Part shown: positions 31,124 through 40,435 of the stretch, piece after piece | How the letters are laid out: each line of letters opens with the position of its first letter | Numbering within the stretch: position 1 is the stretch's first letter | NCBI RefSeq assembly: GCF_026410405.1 | Contig: NZ_JAPMLN010000001.1 | Coordinates: 248,001-312,000 of the forward strand | Length of the DNA stretch: 64,000 nt | Reading direction: 5' to 3' | DNA from: Marinicella gelatinilytica | Lineage (GTDB): Bacteria; Pseudomonadota; Gammaproteobacteria; Xanthomonadales; Marinicellaceae | Program-made: the position numbers and the translations under genes | Notes under the pieces: generated by a model | What the model was told of the DNA's origin: nothing | Database searches by the model: none | Seen by the model: only the letters and a program-made list of their open reading frames with translations

Positions 31124-31831
31124 ATGCTCGATAAAACACTGAATCACAATGTGGTGATGGCCTTAAAACAATCTGTGATGTTTTCCGGTTTTGATGCAGA
31201 AACCTTCGATGATATTTTGAAGTTTTCGCGTTTAAGCAAGACCACTGCAGAACAAATAATTTTTCATCAAGGTGATCCACTGAGTCACATCTATTTTGTC
31301 TATGATGGGGCTGTTAAATTGGGCCGCGGTAGTTTTAAAGGTGAGGAAAAAATTATCGAAGTGTTGCTACCTGGAAGAACATTTGCTGAAGGGGTTTTAT
31401 TCGCCGGCGCGCCTAAATATCCGGTCACTGCCACGGCACTCAAAGACAGTATATTGATCGCCATCGACGGTCAAAAACTGTTATCGATACTTAAAAATTC
31501 AGCTGAATTGTGTCTAAAAATGCTCAGTCACCTGTCTGTTCGTTTGCATTGGATGGTTAATGAGCTGGACAAACAAACCTTACACAATGCATCATTTAGG
31601 ATGGTTGACTATTTTCTCAGCCATATTAGCCATCAAGCAGGTAATGCCTGTGAATTTAAATTACCGGTGCCCAAAAGAGACATCGCTTCACGCTTATCAA
31701 TAAAACCCGAAACATTTTCCCGTGCGTTAAAATCGCTACAAACTAAAGGACTAATCAGTATCAAGGACCAAACCATCTGTTTACATGATGTGGCTTTGTT
31801 AAAGGAAATGATTGAACTTGAAGAGTTATAA
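31124..31831 (+). CDS. dnr: Crp/Fnr-family regulator of Dnr type
   Basis: A 235-residue CRP-fold activator. The N-terminal beta-roll (about 20-125) leads to a dimer helix and a winged helix with PETFSRALKSLQ. The E196, S199 and R200 pattern (ExxSR) is that of FNR-type proteins reading TTGAT half-sites. It has only three scattered cysteines (C130, C176, C219) and no N-terminal Fe-S cluster set, so it is not FNR/Anr but resembles Dnr, the NO-responsive regulator of denitrification. Location just after nirS agrees. The three TTGAC-N4-ATCAA boxes nearby are its likely targets. Its own promoter shows no such box. Confidence 0.8.
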   Translation: MLDKTLNHNVVMALKQSVMFSGFDAETFDDILKFSRLSKTTAEQIIFHQGDPLSHIYFVYDGAVKLGRGSFKGEEKIIEVLLPGRTFAEGVLFAGAPKYPVTATALKDSILIAIDGQKLLSILKNSAELCLKMLSHLSVRLHWMVNELDKQTLHNASFRMVDYFLSHISHQAGNACEFKLPVPKRDIASRLSIKPETFSRALKSLQTKGLISIKDQTICLHDVALLKEMIELEEL

Positions 31832-32542
31832 GTCCGGTGGTTTAAAACCCAATTTATCATAAAAATAAGCCGGCACCACTTGTGATGCTCTTCCTGTTCT
31901 CACCTCATCAAACAAGGCATTATCCGTACCATCTAAATTCAACATCACTGTATGGGCTTTATTTCTCTTCGCTATTTCCACGAAGCCGGCGGCCGGATAA
32001 ACAGTCCCTGACGTCCCAATGGCGACAAATAAATCACAGCGCATAAGGCGAGTCATAATGTCATCTAAATACAAAGGCATTTCACCAAACCAGACTATAT
32101 CAGGCCGCAATGATCCATGACTCTGACAATGCGGGCAAACGCTGTGTTCATTTAATTCATCATGCCCTATTTGATCAACCACATGGCATTGAACACATTG
32201 GTACTGATTAAGTTGACCATGTATCGATAACACATCTTCACTGCCTGCCCGTTGATGCAAATCATCAACATTCTGGCTGATTAACGTAAAATCATCACTT
32301 TGTGTGGCGACATCAGCCAAACATATATGCGCCCTATTCGGTTGTGCTTGGGCGGCGGCTTGTCTGCGAAGTTTATAAAAACGATGCACCAGAGCCGGGT
32401 TTTTCATAAAAGCTTCCGGTGTGGCAACCTCTTCAATACGATGATCTTCCCATAAACCATCGGCAGCACGGAAGGTCGCTAAACCACTATCGGCCGATAT
32501 ACCGGCACCGGTTAAAACCACAATATGTTGGTATTGACCCAT
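31826..32542 (-). CDS. cobB: NAD-dependent protein deacylase, sirtuin (CobB-like)
   Basis: A 238-residue class III sirtuin. The NAD loop is GAGISADSG (12-20), with QNVDDLH (90-96) and the catalytic His in SIHGQL (H108). Four zinc ligands are C116, C119, C136 and C139. The Y56-x-x-R59 pair (FYKLRR) is the acyl-pocket signature of SIRT5/CobB enzymes that remove succinyl or malonyl as well as acetyl groups. It converges on dnr with a six-base overlap of the two 3' ends. Confidence 0.9.
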   Translation of the reverse strand: MGQYQHIVVLTGAGISADSGLATFRAADGLWEDHRIEEVATPEAFMKNPALVHRFYKLRRQAAAQAQPNRAHICLADVATQSDDFTLISQNVDDLHQRAGSEDVLSIHGQLNQYQCVQCHVVDQIGHDELNEHSVCPHCQSHGSLRPDIVWFGEMPLYLDDIMTRLMRCDLFVAIGTSGTVYPAAGFVEIAKRNKAHTVMLNLDGTDNALFDEVRTGRASQVVPAYFYDKLGFKPPDL

Positions 32543-32586
32543 ATCAAACTTATCTCCGTAAATCGTCGTTATCGTAGCGGCATTGC

Positions 32587-32615
32587 TTTACTTTGCGGCC
32601 ACTAAAAACTAAAAT
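32587..32615 (+). promoter_or_regulatory. Candidate sigma-70 promoter of the ccm operon
   Basis: TTTACT (32587-32592), a 17-base spacer and TAAAAT (32610-32615) would start transcription about 25 bases before the ccmA TTG. No FNR-type box is visible here, so the ccm operon is probably expressed independently of the nirS regulon. Confidence 0.45.
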
Positions 32616-32646
32616 GCTCATGTATAAATAAACCCCACACAAGTCT

Positions 32647-33270
32647 TTGCAATCAACCATTCTACATATTTCACGTGCCCAGTGTCAAAAAGGCGGCGAG
32701 CCTTTGTTCGCGCCGATTGATTTAACCTTGAAACCCGGACAAATGGCTGTGGTTGCCGGTAACAACGGCTCTGGTAAAACCACACTTTTAGAAGCGGTTG
32801 CCTGTTTAGGGGTGTTCAGTTATGGTGGTATTAATTTTGCCCCATATGACAATCAGGAAAAATGGCTACTACACAGTCATTACATTGGCCACTCTCTGGG
32901 TAATAAAGCCAATTTGTCTTGTCTGGAAAATTTAAAATTTGCGGCCGCTATCAATGGCATCAAAGTCAGGGAAAGACAGTTGTCTGAGACACTTGATTCA
33001 GTGGGTTTGCGTGGTTATGAGTACCAATTCGCCAGTGATTTATCTGCCGGTCAAAAAAAGCGTTTGGCTTTGGGTCGCTTGCTTTTACTAAACAAACAAT
33101 TTTGGTTACTGGATGAGCCCTTTGTTAATTTAGACACCACCGGCTGTGATTGGCTGTTTACTTGTATCAGTGATCATATCAATAACGGTGGGGCCGCCTT
33201 ACTAACGGCTCATGACAACAAACGCATTCATGAAAAAGCCGACCATCTGATTCAATTGGAGCGGCCATGA
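32647..33270 (+). CDS. ccmA: Haem exporter ATP-binding protein CcmA
   Basis: A 207-residue ABC ATPase, the E. coli length. The Walker A is GNNGSGKTTLL, the signature LSAGQKKRLALGRLL, and the Walker B FWLLDEPFVNLD. With CcmB it powers release of the holo-CcmE chaperone from CcmC. The start codon is TTG, with no in-frame ATG before the conserved strand. The stop overlaps ccmB by four bases. Confidence 0.92.
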   Translation: MQSTILHISRAQCQKGGEPLFAPIDLTLKPGQMAVVAGNNGSGKTTLLEAVACLGVFSYGGINFAPYDNQEKWLLHSHYIGHSLGNKANLSCLENLKFAAAINGIKVRERQLSETLDSVGLRGYEYQFASDLSAGQKKRLALGRLLLLNKQFWLLDEPFVNLDTTGCDWLFTCISDHINNGGAALLTAHDNKRIHEKADHLIQLERP

Positions 33271-33929
33271 GGTTTTGGATTCTTTTACAGCGTGACGTAC
33301 TGGTGGCCTGGCGCAAAAAATCAAATATTTATCAACCCCTGGTATTTCAATTATTGATTGTCACAATGTTCCCATTAGGCTTGGGTGCAGGTGCCCAAAC
33401 ATTGCAAAAAATTGCGCCGGCGGTGGTCTGGATTTTGGCTTTAATCAGCACCCTCATCACTTTGGAAAATATTTTTAAAGATGACTATGAAGACGGCAGT
33501 TTGGCTTTATATGTGTTATCAGGTATGTCTTTACCGCTGGCAGTATTAGGCAAAGCCGCAGCCCATTGGTTAACCACCGGTTTACCGGTGATTTTATTCG
33601 CGCCGGTTATTGCTGTATTGCTGCATTTGCCGAGCACGGCTTATGGGGTTTTAATGTTGTCTTTGTTGATTGCCACCCCTATATTTAGCTTATTGGGAAC
33701 CGTGGGTTCTGCCCTAATCATGAACATTAAAAATGGTGGCATGTTACTCAGTGTGTTAATCATGCCGCTGTTGGCACCGGTATTGATATTCGGTGCGGGT
33801 GCGGTATTGGAAACCACCTTGGGTAATAACCCGTCAGGGCATTTATCACTATTGGCCGGCTGTTTTGTGCTCAGTCTAAGCTTGGCACCTTTGGCGGCTG
33901 CTGCTGCCATTAAGGTTAACCTGGAGTAA
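33267..33929 (+). CDS. ccmB: Haem exporter membrane subunit CcmB
   Basis: A 220-residue protein with six hydrophobic segments. It is the membrane partner of CcmA, recognised by the start with LLQRDVLVAWRKKSNIYQPLVFQL and by position. Translation is coupled to ccmA through an ATGA overlap. Confidence 0.93.
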   Translation: MRFWILLQRDVLVAWRKKSNIYQPLVFQLLIVTMFPLGLGAGAQTLQKIAPAVVWILALISTLITLENIFKDDYEDGSLALYVLSGMSLPLAVLGKAAAHWLTTGLPVILFAPVIAVLLHLPSTAYGVLMLSLLIATPIFSLLGTVGSALIMNIKNGGMLLSVLIMPLLAPVLIFGAGAVLETTLGNNPSGHLSLLAGCFVLSLSLAPLAAAAAIKVNLE

Positions 33930-33939
33930 GATTAAAACA

Positions 33940-34695
33940 ATGAATAAACTTGTTAAATTCTACCACCAAATGGGCTCGCCACCGAGCTTCTATAGAATCA
34001 CCGGCTATTGGCTAAAACCTTTACTCATTTTAGCCATGTTGTTGATGGTTTACGGTTTAGTGGATGGCCTGTTTTTTGCACCACCTGATTATCAACAAGG
34101 TGATTCTTATCGCATTATGTTTGTGCATGTTCCGGCGGCCTGGATGAGCATGTTTATATATGGCATTATTGGCGTATCGGGAATCATCGCTTTTGTCTGG
34201 CGTATGAAAGTGGCTGAAGCTGTGATGATGGCCAGCGCTCCGATTGGTGCATTATTTACCGCATTGACCTTACTGACCGGTATGCTTTGGGGCAAACCCA
34301 TGTGGGGTACTTACTGGGACTGGGATGCCCGGATGACCTCAGAATTAATTTTACTGTTCCTATACATTGGTGTGATGGGGATTTACAGTGCTTATGATGA
34401 TGATCCGCGTAAAGCCGCCCGGTTAGCTGCTTTGGTGGCCATTATTGGTTTGGTTAATTTGCCCATTATTCGGTATTCTGTGGTGTGGTGGACCAGTATT
34501 CACCAGGGCGCCAGTATTTCATTAATGGGTGGTAACAGTGGTATTAAAGAATGGTCTATGTTAAGACCCTTATTGGTGATGGCCCTGGCCACAAAATTCT
34601 ATTATTTATACTCCATGTTGCATCGCGCCCGCAGTTATTTATTGCGCACCGAGCAAAATAAATCATGGGTCATAAAACAAGTGATTGAGGATTAA
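33940..34695 (+). CDS. ccmC: Haem handling protein CcmC
   Basis: A 251-residue six-helix membrane protein of the WWD family. The haem-handling motif is WGTYWDWDARMTSELILLFLY, and external His residues lie in FVHVPAAW and WWTSIHQGAS. CcmC loads haem onto CcmE. Confidence 0.94.
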   Translation: MNKLVKFYHQMGSPPSFYRITGYWLKPLLILAMLLMVYGLVDGLFFAPPDYQQGDSYRIMFVHVPAAWMSMFIYGIIGVSGIIAFVWRMKVAEAVMMASAPIGALFTALTLLTGMLWGKPMWGTYWDWDARMTSELILLFLYIGVMGIYSAYDDDPRKAARLAALVAIIGLVNLPIIRYSVVWWTSIHQGASISLMGGNSGIKEWSMLRPLLVMALATKFYYLYSMLHRARSYLLRTEQNKSWVIKQVIED

Positions 34696-34696
34696 T

Positions 34697-34855
34697 ATGT
34701 TAACGCTATTCGACATGGGTAAGTACAACTTCTTTGTCTGGAGTTCAATGGCCCTATTTGGCTTAATGCTGACGGTTGATTTAATCAGTATTCATCGCCA
34801 AAAACGCAGCATCCAACGTCAAATCAAGTCCCGTCAAAGGAGAAAAGAATCATGA
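34697..34855 (+). CDS. ccmD: Haem exporter accessory protein CcmD
   Basis: A short gene of 52 codons between ccmC and ccmE. It encodes an N-terminal GKYNFFVWSSMA segment leading into one membrane helix, then a strongly basic cytoplasmic tail (RQKRSIQRQIKSRQRRKES). The size, the Y/F-W start and the basic tail are those of CcmD, which helps release holo-CcmE from the CcmABC complex. It starts one base after the ccmC stop, and its stop overlaps the ccmE ATG (ATGA). Confidence 0.9.
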   Translation: MLTLFDMGKYNFFVWSSMALFGLMLTVDLISIHRQKRSIQRQIKSRQRRKES

Positions 34856-35283
34856 CACCGACCCGTAAAAAAAGATTAATACTCATCTCCTTGGTGGTCA
34901 TGGGTGTGGGTGTGGCCACGGCCATTTTCCTCACCGCTTTTAAGGACAATATGATGTTTTTTAAAAGCCCCACTGAAGTCAGTCAGAATGATTTTCCTGA
35001 AAACCGCAGCTTCCGCTTGGGCGGCATGGTTAAAGAAGGCAGCTTGCAACGCATAGACAATAGTTTGAAAATTCGTTTTAGTGTGACAGACTACGGTGCA
35101 GATGTTCAGGTTGAATATGAAGGAATATTGCCTGATTTATTCCGCGAAGGACAAGGCGTGGTCACCATTGGCCAGATGCGCGAAGACAATGTCTTTGCCG
35201 CAGAAGAAGTGTTGGCCAAACATGATGAAAACTATATGCCACCGGAAGTCAGCAATATTCTACAAACAGAGGCACAACAATAA
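34852..35283 (+). CDS. ccmE: Periplasmic haem chaperone CcmE
   Basis: A 143-residue protein with an N-terminal anchor (about 10-28) and an OB-fold periplasmic domain. The haem-attaching histidine is H124 in LAKHDENYMPPEV, followed by the conserved Tyr. It carries haem from CcmC to the CcmF/H ligase. Confidence 0.95.
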   Translation: MTPTRKKRLILISLVVMGVGVATAIFLTAFKDNMMFFKSPTEVSQNDFPENRSFRLGGMVKEGSLQRIDNSLKIRFSVTDYGADVQVEYEGILPDLFREGQGVVTIGQMREDNVFAAEEVLAKHDENYMPPEVSNILQTEAQQ

Positions 35284-35284
35284 T

Positions 35285-37228
35285 ATGTTACCTGAAATTG
35301 GACAATTTTTACTGGTTTTGGCCCTGTTATTGGCCACCGCCCTCACGGTCTTGCCAATGCTTGGTTATGCCCGAAACAATGAAACATTGATGCAAACAGC
35401 ACGACCGCTTTCACATGTTTTATTCATCACAACCATGGCCTCATTTGTGATTCTGGTGGTGTTGTTTGTTCAACAAGACTTTTCCGTTAGGTACGTGGCT
35501 GAAAACTCCTCGTTGGAGTTGCCGTTGCGCTACCGCATTACCGCTGCCTGGGGTGCCCATGAAGGATCGATTTTGATGTGGGTCACGGTCCAAGCCCTGT
35601 GGATTGCTGCGGTGGCTAAATTCAGCCGATCATTGTCACTAGACCAGATTGCGCGGGTGTTATCGGTGCTTGGATTTATTGCTTTGGGATTCGTGGCTTT
35701 TGTTTTGTTTGCCTCTAATCCTTTTGAAACTATTTTTCCGGTACCGCTTGATGGCCGTGATTTGAATCCTTTGCTACAAGATTTTGGCATGATTATGCAT
35801 CCACCGCTATTGTACTTTGGTTATGTGGGTTTATCGGTGGCATTTGCGCTATCGGTGGCCGCTTTAATTGGTGGTGAAATTAATGAGCAATGGATTCGCT
35901 GGTCACGCCGCTGGACCAACATTGCCTGGGCATTTCTGACCATGGGTATTATTTTAGGCTCCTGGTGGGCCTACTACGAACTCGGCTGGGGCGGCTGGTG
36001 GTTTTGGGATCCGGTTGAAAATGCCTCATTCCTACCGTGGTTAGCCGGAACTGCTTTAATTCACGTTCAGGCGGTCAGTGAACGTAAAAACGCCTTCCGT
36101 GGCTGGACTGTTTTATTGGCGATTATTGCTTTTAGTTTATGTATTTTAGGCACCTTCTTAGTACGTTCCGGCAGTATTACTTCTGTTCATTCTTTTGCTG
36201 CCGATCCTTTCCGTGGAATTTTTATCTTGGTGTTGCTGGCGATTTATTCAGGTGGTGCCTTAACACTTTACACATTCCGTGCCAATCAGCTTAAATCCCG
36301 GGATACCATTAACCTCAATTCCCGTGAGACTTTAATGCTGGCCAATTCATTAATCTTTATCACCGCCACGTTTACAGTTTTATTAGGTACTTTATTCCCC
36401 ATGATTTTTGAAGCAGTGGGTAAAAAAATATCTGTTGGCGCACCCTATTTTGGTTTGATGTTTTTTGTCCTGATGATTCCCATGGCAGTATTATTACCCC
36501 TGGGTAGTCAGCTTAAATGGCACCGCGATGATGTGATGCTCGCCATCAAACAATTGGTGCCTTATTTACTGATAACCACCGTATTGGCTGTTATCGTGTG
36601 GTTTTTATTTAAACCATTGAATATGCGAGCCATCGCCGGAATTTATGGCGGTTTGTGGGTGTTTACTGCGACCGTTGGTCAATGGTTCAAGCACCCTGCA
36701 CGTGGCAGCGCCGGCGTCATCGGTATGAGTGTCGCACATATCGGTGTCGCGGTATTTTTATTTTCCATGTCCATGACTGAACATAAAGACACGGAAAAGG
36801 ACATTTTGATGCAGCCGGGCTCTACCCATCAAGTGGCCGGATATGATTTCACCTTTACCGGTGTCGATCGGGTGCAACAAGAAAATTACCAGGCTCAGCA
36901 AGGCCACGTTGAAGTTCGGCGTGAAGGCAGACTAATCACCACGCTTAACCCACAAAAACGTTTCTACCCGAAACAACAAATGCCGATGACTGAAGCGGCT
37001 ATTTATGCTGGCTGGACTAAAGATATTTATGTGTCCTTAGGCGAAGCGGTTAATAAAGAAGGTGGATGGGCGGTACGTATTTATATCAAACCATTGATTC
37101 GTTGGATGTGGTTTGGTGGCATTTTAATGCTATCTGGCGCCATTATCGCTTTATTCAGTACGCGGATTAAACGCCAGGAAGATAAACAACGTGATCGTGT
37201 CATGGAACAACAACTAAAATTGTCATGA
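35285..37228 (+). CDS. ccmF: Cytochrome c haem lyase subunit CcmF
   Basis: A 647-residue protein, exactly the E. coli length when started at the ATG at 35285, one base after the ccmE stop. A longer in-frame opening from 35096 lies inside ccmE and is not used. It contains the WWD motif GWGGWWFWDPVENASFLPWL and many membrane helices. CcmF transfers haem from CcmE to apocytochrome CxxCH sites with CcmH and CcmI. Confidence 0.95.
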   Translation: MLPEIGQFLLVLALLLATALTVLPMLGYARNNETLMQTARPLSHVLFITTMASFVILVVLFVQQDFSVRYVAENSSLELPLRYRITAAWGAHEGSILMWVTVQALWIAAVAKFSRSLSLDQIARVLSVLGFIALGFVAFVLFASNPFETIFPVPLDGRDLNPLLQDFGMIMHPPLLYFGYVGLSVAFALSVAALIGGEINEQWIRWSRRWTNIAWAFLTMGIILGSWWAYYELGWGGWWFWDPVENASFLPWLAGTALIHVQAVSERKNAFRGWTVLLAIIAFSLCILGTFLVRSGSITSVHSFAADPFRGIFILVLLAIYSGGALTLYTFRANQLKSRDTINLNSRETLMLANSLIFITATFTVLLGTLFPMIFEAVGKKISVGAPYFGLMFFVLMIPMAVLLPLGSQLKWHRDDVMLAIKQLVPYLLITTVLAVIVWFLFKPLNMRAIAGIYGGLWVFTATVGQWFKHPARGSAGVIGMSVAHIGVAVFLFSMSMTEHKDTEKDILMQPGSTHQVAGYDFTFTGVDRVQQENYQAQQGHVEVRREGRLITTLNPQKRFYPKQQMPMTEAAIYAGWTKDIYVSLGEAVNKEGGWAVRIYIKPLIRWMWFGGILMLSGAIIALFSTRIKRQEDKQRDRVMEQQLKLS

Positions 37229-37752
37229 AAAAAATTGTTATTACCTTAATTCCTTTAGCCCTGTTTTTCGGTTTAGTCACTTTATTATTTCTAAATATGG
37301 GCTATCACAACGAGCATGTACCCTCACCACTCATCGGTAAATCAGTGCCGTCTTTTGAGCTGCCTTTATTGTATGAGGATAAAACCATGACAGAACAGGA
37401 TTTTATCGGTGAACCCTGGCTACTCAATGTCTGGGGAAGCTGGTGTCCGAATTGTCTGTATGAACATCCAGTTGTCACTGACTTAGCCCAATCAGGAAAA
37501 CTAAAAGTCGTTGGTTTGAATTGGAAAGATGAGTTTAGTGATGCTGATAACTGGTTAAAACGTTTAGGCAATCCCTATGATGTTATTTTGGTTGATTATG
37601 TCGGTAATACAGCCATTGATTTTGGCGTTTACGGCGCCCCTGAATCTTTTCTTATTGATGCCAATGGTATCATTGTGCATAAGATTGTGGGTGAATTAAC
37701 GCCGGAAAACGTCGCCAACGAAATTTTACCCAAATTAGCGCAATTACAATGA
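37225..37752 (+). CDS. ccmG: Thiol:disulphide interchange protein CcmG (DsbE)
   Basis: A 175-residue membrane-anchored thioredoxin. The active site is WGSWCPNC (C74, C77), and the cis-Pro region YGAPESFLID is also family-typical. It keeps apocytochrome cysteines reduced for haem attachment. Four-base overlaps join it to ccmF and ccmH. Confidence 0.94.
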   Translation: MKKIVITLIPLALFFGLVTLLFLNMGYHNEHVPSPLIGKSVPSFELPLLYEDKTMTEQDFIGEPWLLNVWGSWCPNCLYEHPVVTDLAQSGKLKVVGLNWKDEFSDADNWLKRLGNPYDVILVDYVGNTAIDFGVYGAPESFLIDANGIIVHKIVGELTPENVANEILPKLAQLQ

Positions 37753-38138
37753 ACACACGATATCTAGCATTAATTTTGTTGTTATTAAGCTCGAGTTCAC
37801 TATGGGCCATCGAAGTTTATGACTTTAAAAACCAACAGCAACGAGAACTTTATCAGGAATTGACCCAGGAATTACGCTGTCTGGTCTGTCAAAACCAAAA
37901 CTTAGCCGATTCCGATGCAGATTTGGCCAAGGACCTTAAAAACCAAGTGGCTGATTTTGTCATGAATAACCAAGATAAAGACACCATCTTGGCTTATATG
38001 GTGCAACGCTATGGTGATTTTGTAACTTACAACCCGCCATTAAACGCCGGCACATTTTTCCTCTGGTTTTCACCCTTTATTGTGTTATTAATCGGTGCCG
38101 TCATACTTATATTTAATATCAGGAAGAAAAAACAATGA
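37749..38138 (+). CDS. ccmH: Cytochrome c maturation protein CcmH
   Basis: A 129-residue protein with a signal peptide (1-20), the LRCLVCQNQNLADSDADLA motif (C44, C47) and a C-terminal membrane helix. It reduces or binds the apocytochrome thiols. This is the short CcmH; the TPR part is the separate ccmI next door, unlike the fused E. coli protein. Confidence 0.94.
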   Translation: MNTRYLALILLLLSSSSLWAIEVYDFKNQQQRELYQELTQELRCLVCQNQNLADSDADLAKDLKNQVADFVMNNQDKDTILAYMVQRYGDFVTYNPPLNAGTFFLWFSPFIVLLIGAVILIFNIRKKKQ

Positions 38139-39247
38139 CTCCTTGGCTTATTTACAGCACCATTATTCTGGCTTTAGCTTTAATCTTTGGATTTTTGATG
38201 TGGGGTCAAAACAAACGACAGTCAAAACGTTGGTTAATTCAAAAAATCAAACAAGACACTGAGCAAAAAGACAGATACATTCAAGCATTAAACAAACTCG
38301 ATACCACGAAAAGTCAGGCTTTAAAGACCACTTTAGTGTTGTTTATTTTCATGGTTCCAGGCGCCATTTTGTTAAATAGCTATTTATTTCCGGCTGTCAA
38401 TCATGACTTGCAGCAACCGCCCAGTATTGAAGAAGCCATAGGACAATTAGAACAGGCCTTACAACAGAACCCCAATGATTTAGAAGGGCAAATGCTGTAC
38501 GCCCGTGCCATGATGTCCATGCAAAACTTTTCAGCGGCGGTTAAATCGCTTAGAAAAGCCAATGAATTATCCCCTAATAATGCCAATATATTGACAGAAT
38601 TGGCAGAAGCTGTGGCTTTTCAAAATAACACCGGCAGTTTTTTAGGCGAACCTGAGAGTTTTATTGAAGCGGCTTTAATCGCTGACCCACAGCACCAAAA
38701 AGCACTCTGGCTAAAAGGTATTATTGCTTTCGAAAATCAGGAATATACCGAAGCGGAACAACTCTGGACCACCCTGTTCAACATCATCTCAGATGAGAAA
38801 GTAAAAGCCACTATTATCAAACAAATCAACCAAGCCCGCAGTCAACAAAATAAATCAGCGGTAACACACAATGATTTAACCGGAAATATGAATGCCCAAA
38901 CGGATCAGATCGTTTCATACAGCGTAACTGTAGAAGCTTCTGAAGACATCAAAAATCAGCAGTTTCCGGCAACCACTCGTGTCTTTGTGGCTGCCAAAGC
39001 AATGACCGGACCACCTATGCCAATCGCAGCCATTGATTTGGCCCCACCATTTCAGTGGCCGCTTAAAATTAATTTAACAAATCAACATAACTTAACACCG
39101 AACAGACAGCTCAGTGATTTTGAGGAAATTGTTATAACCGCACGATTAAGTGTCAGTGGTGATGCTGGCGTAAGTGATTATATAAGTCAGGATTTCGTTG
39201 CAACAAGCAATCAACCGGATGTAACTGTTCAATTATCAACACCCTAA
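38135..39247 (+). CDS. ccmI: Cytochrome c maturation TPR protein CcmI
   Basis: A 370-residue protein with two N-terminal membrane helices (about 5-22 and 69-88). TPR-type repeats follow (about 98-220: AIGQLEQALQQNPNDLEGQMLYARAM and similar), then a C-terminal beta-rich domain. It corresponds to CcmI, which holds apocytochromes for the CcmF/H ligase. It is the last gene of the ccm operon; a 150-base gap with no clear terminator follows. Confidence 0.85.
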   Translation: MTPWLIYSTIILALALIFGFLMWGQNKRQSKRWLIQKIKQDTEQKDRYIQALNKLDTTKSQALKTTLVLFIFMVPGAILLNSYLFPAVNHDLQQPPSIEEAIGQLEQALQQNPNDLEGQMLYARAMMSMQNFSAAVKSLRKANELSPNNANILTELAEAVAFQNNTGSFLGEPESFIEAALIADPQHQKALWLKGIIAFENQEYTEAEQLWTTLFNIISDEKVKATIIKQINQARSQQNKSAVTHNDLTGNMNAQTDQIVSYSVTVEASEDIKNQQFPATTRVFVAAKAMTGPPMPIAAIDLAPPFQWPLKINLTNQHNLTPNRQLSDFEEIVITARLSVSGDAGVSDYISQDFVATSNQPDVTVQLSTP

Positions 39248-39397
39248 ATGTATTATTAGTGACAATAATTGACCCTTTTATCAGGTGGTATTCCGCTGGT
39301 CATTTAATATTGACCTTTTAGCCGGGTAAACCAACTATGTTTTGCAATTAGGGTATATTTTCATTAAGATAATGCTGGGTTTAAACAGAATAACAAC

Positions 39398-39763
39398 ATG
39401 GCAAGAATATTAATTATTGATGACTCCCCTTCTCAGCTTCACGGCATGCAAAAAATTGTCGAAAAGCTTGGTCATGAGACCATTACCGCTGAAGATGGAA
39501 AACATGGGATTCAAATTGCAAGGGAACAGTTACCAGATCTTATTTTAATGGATGTGGTCATGCCGGACCTCAATGGTTTCCAGGCAACTCGTAAAATCAG
39601 CAAAGATGAGAGAACCGCGCATATTCCGGTGATTATTGTCACCACTAAAAAGTTGGAAACAGATCGTGTTTGGGGACTGCGACAAGGTGCGAAAGAGTAC
39701 CTGGTTAAACCGGTGACAGAAAAAGCCTTAAAAGACGTATTGGAAAGTCATTTACCTCAATAA
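39398..39763 (+). CDS. Stand-alone response regulator receiver, PilH-like
   Basis: A 121-residue CheY-fold protein with nothing but a receiver domain. The acidic pocket is D8/D9, the phosphorylation site D52 (LMDVVMPDLNGFQATR), the switch Thr T82 and the invariant Lys K104. The closest match I recall is PilH of the twitching-motility chemosensory system. No pilG/I/J neighbours are present, so the partner kinase is unknown. A hairpin terminator follows. Confidence 0.75.
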   Translation: MARILIIDDSPSQLHGMQKIVEKLGHETITAEDGKHGIQIAREQLPDLILMDVVMPDLNGFQATRKISKDERTAHIPVIIVTTKKLETDRVWGLRQGAKEYLVKPVTEKALKDVLESHLPQ

Positions 39764-39779
39764 AATGCTCAATGAATCA

Positions 39780-39811
39780 AAAAAACCACTGCTTTAGTCA
39801 GTGGTTTTTTT
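39780..39811. terminator. Bidirectional terminator between the receiver gene and orn
   Basis: AAAAAACCACTG / CAGTGGTTTTTTT with a seven-base loop serves the receiver gene on the plus strand and orn on the minus strand. The orn stop codon lies in the loop, so its last codons form one arm of the stem. Confidence 0.85.
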
Positions 39812-40360
39812 ATGTCCGCCTGCTTCGCCCATAAATTGTCGGTAATAACGTAATTCTTTAATAGACTCTTCGGTATCTGCCATCGCCAGATGTTGGGCTG
39901 ACTTACTAAAACCATCTAATAATTGTGGATTCCAGCGACGGATAACCTCTTTAATTGAACTGACATCAATTTGACGGTAATGAAAATAGTTTTCTAATTC
40001 TGGCATCCATTTGGCTAAAAATCGGCGGTCCTGACAGATGCTGTTGCCACACATGGGTGAGGCATGTATTGGTACATGCTCTTGTAAAAACTCAATGGTT
40101 AAGCGTTCTGCTTCTCGAACAGTGGTATCTGAATCCAGTACCCGCTGCCATAAACCTGATTGGCTGTGATGTTCAGTATTCCACTCATCCATGGCATTAA
40201 GGATTTTTTCAGACTGATGAATAGCAATATCCGGTCCCCGAGCAATGATCTCCAAATCAGCATTGGTAATAATGGTGGCGATTTCAATAATATGGTCCTT
40301 CATGGGATTAAGACCGGTCATTTCCAAATCAATCCAAATTAAATGGTGTTCTGATCGCAA
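39794..40360 (-). CDS. orn: Oligoribonuclease
   Basis: A 188-residue DEDDh exonuclease. The first acidic motif is [11 protein letters not shown], and the C-terminal [19 protein letters not shown] carries the last His/Asp pair. It degrades 2-5 nt RNAs and pGpG, and so also closes the cyclic di-GMP turnover used by the cyclases at 11.5-13.6 kb. It is divergent from rsgA, as in E. coli. Confidence 0.95.
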   Translation of the reverse strand: MRSEHHLIWIDLEMTGLNPMKDHIIEIATIITNADLEIIARGPDIAIHQSEKILNAMDEWNTEHHSQSGLWQRVLDSDTTVREAERLTIEFLQEHVPIHASPMCGNSICQDRRFLAKWMPELENYFHYRQIDVSSIKEVIRRWNPQLLDGFSKSAQHLAMADTEESIKELRYYRQFMGEAGGHKKTTD

Positions 40361-40435
40361 TGTAATTCCTGAAATAAAAAAACCTATTTTAACCTGTTGT
40401 ATAATGCATTGTTAGCTTAAATACAAAACTACCAG

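Noticed and set aside
35096-35284. Longer N-terminus for ccmF
   Set aside because: The extra frame lies inside ccmE in another phase; the ATG at 35285 gives the standard 647 residues.
39248-39397. TTGACCCTTTTATCA near 39268 as an FNR-type box
   Set aside because: The spacer between half-sites is wrong and the second half-site is imperfect.
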